Below, in pieces: positions 12,220-12,491 of a stretch of DNA of 12,491 bases (position 1 is the first letter of the stretch; each line of letters begins with the position of its first letter). Under the pieces are notes generated by a model. The model saw nothing but the letters and a program-made list of their open reading frames with translations. It did no database searches and was not told where the DNA came from. Both the position numbers and the translations under genes were made by a program. Source of the stretch: Bryobacteraceae bacterium (GTDB taxonomy: Bacteria > Acidobacteriota > Terriglobia > Bryobacterales > Bryobacteraceae); assembly GCA_030044325.1 (NCBI GenBank), contig JASHWA010000456.1, positions 1 to 12,491 on the forward strand. The letters run 5' to 3'.

Positions 12220-12491
12220 CTACTTCGCGGCAGTCGCCATCGGCGCGCTGACTACGATCGGTCTCGGCGACACGACCGGTCTTAGCCACGGCGAAAAGAA
12301 GTGGGAATCGTAGTTTACGATGGCGACGGTGAGGAGATCGCCGGTGGAGCGGACCTGGATGTTACCGCGCGTCAGGTCGAGGAATGCGGGCTTTTGGGAG
12401 GCGGTGAGTTCACCGTAGAGGATCAGGTTGGCGACTTGCTCTCCGGTGCCGTCGTAAGGATGCAGGGAGGCGTAGCGGACGGCGCTCTGCA
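12220..12491 (-). CDS. Unidentified protein, C-terminal 89 residues (N-terminus beyond right edge)
   Basis: An open minus-strand frame enters from the right edge and ends at TAG (12222-12220). It is coding by its strong G/C bias at third codon positions and absence of stops. The visible part reads through VRYASLHPYDGTGEQVANL, LYGELTASQKPAFLDL, VRSTGDLLTVAIVNYDSHFF and a Pro/Val-rich tail ending in APMATAAK. No start codon or ribosome site is in the window. I do not recognise the family; there is no obvious membrane segment in this part. The tail rich in Pro, Ser and Val may be a flexible C-terminus. Confidence 0.7.
   Translation of the reverse strand, partial: QSAVRYASLHPYDGTGEQVANLILYGELTASQKPAFLDLTRGNIQVRSTGDLLTVAIVNYDSHFFSPWLRPVVSPRPIVVSAPMATAAK

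Overview
The window is GC-rich chromosomal DNA from a bacterium, most likely an Acidobacteriota member of the Solibacter/Bryobacter type. That assignment is an inference from base composition, a small carboxypeptidase-regulatory-like secreted protein, a small secreted GCLS-type protein and G-rich heptad repeats between genes; no rRNA or marker gene is present. All genes except those cut by the window edges look intact. I see no phage, transposase, CRISPR array, tRNA or rRNA.

Left part (1-4760, all minus strand): an apparent six-gene operon. It reads, in transcription order, FKBP-type prolyl isomerase lipoprotein, APC amino-acid permease, then sdhB (iron-sulfur), sdhC and sdhD (two small cytochrome b-type anchors) and sdhA (flavoprotein, cut by the left edge). 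From the permease stop onward every junction is a 4-nt ATGA overlap, so translation is probably coupled. The sdhA product keeps the catalytic His/Arg residues but has Cys where covalent-FAD enzymes have the flavin-linking His.

Middle (4761-7417): a second FKBP lipoprotein is divergent from the first across 130 bp. It is followed convergently, with a 4-bp gap, by a two-gene operon of aldo/keto reductases on the minus strand.

Right part (7418-12491): a 244-bp spacer with several palindromes; a small secreted protein; trpD (anthranilate phosphoribosyltransferase); a strong hairpin between trpD and a convergent Gfo/Idh/MocA oxidoreductase; a pair of facing 7-bp repeat arrays; a DUF1015 protein; a small secreted carboxypeptidase-regulatory-like protein; and the C-terminal end of an unidentified minus-strand gene at the right edge.

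The most interesting cross-gene signal is at gene starts. Four genes have a TANNNT -10-like hexamer exactly 6 nt before the start codon and no Shine-Dalgarno sequence (4760, 4891, 7417, 11783), and two more are close to this layout (8093, 10324). This is what leaderless transcripts would look like. Most of the content is ordinary metabolism. The points worth a second look are the leaderless-start pattern, the heptad arrays and their link to a shared promoter-like motif, the sdhA substitution and the sdhBCDA operon order with a permease and a prolyl isomerase in front.
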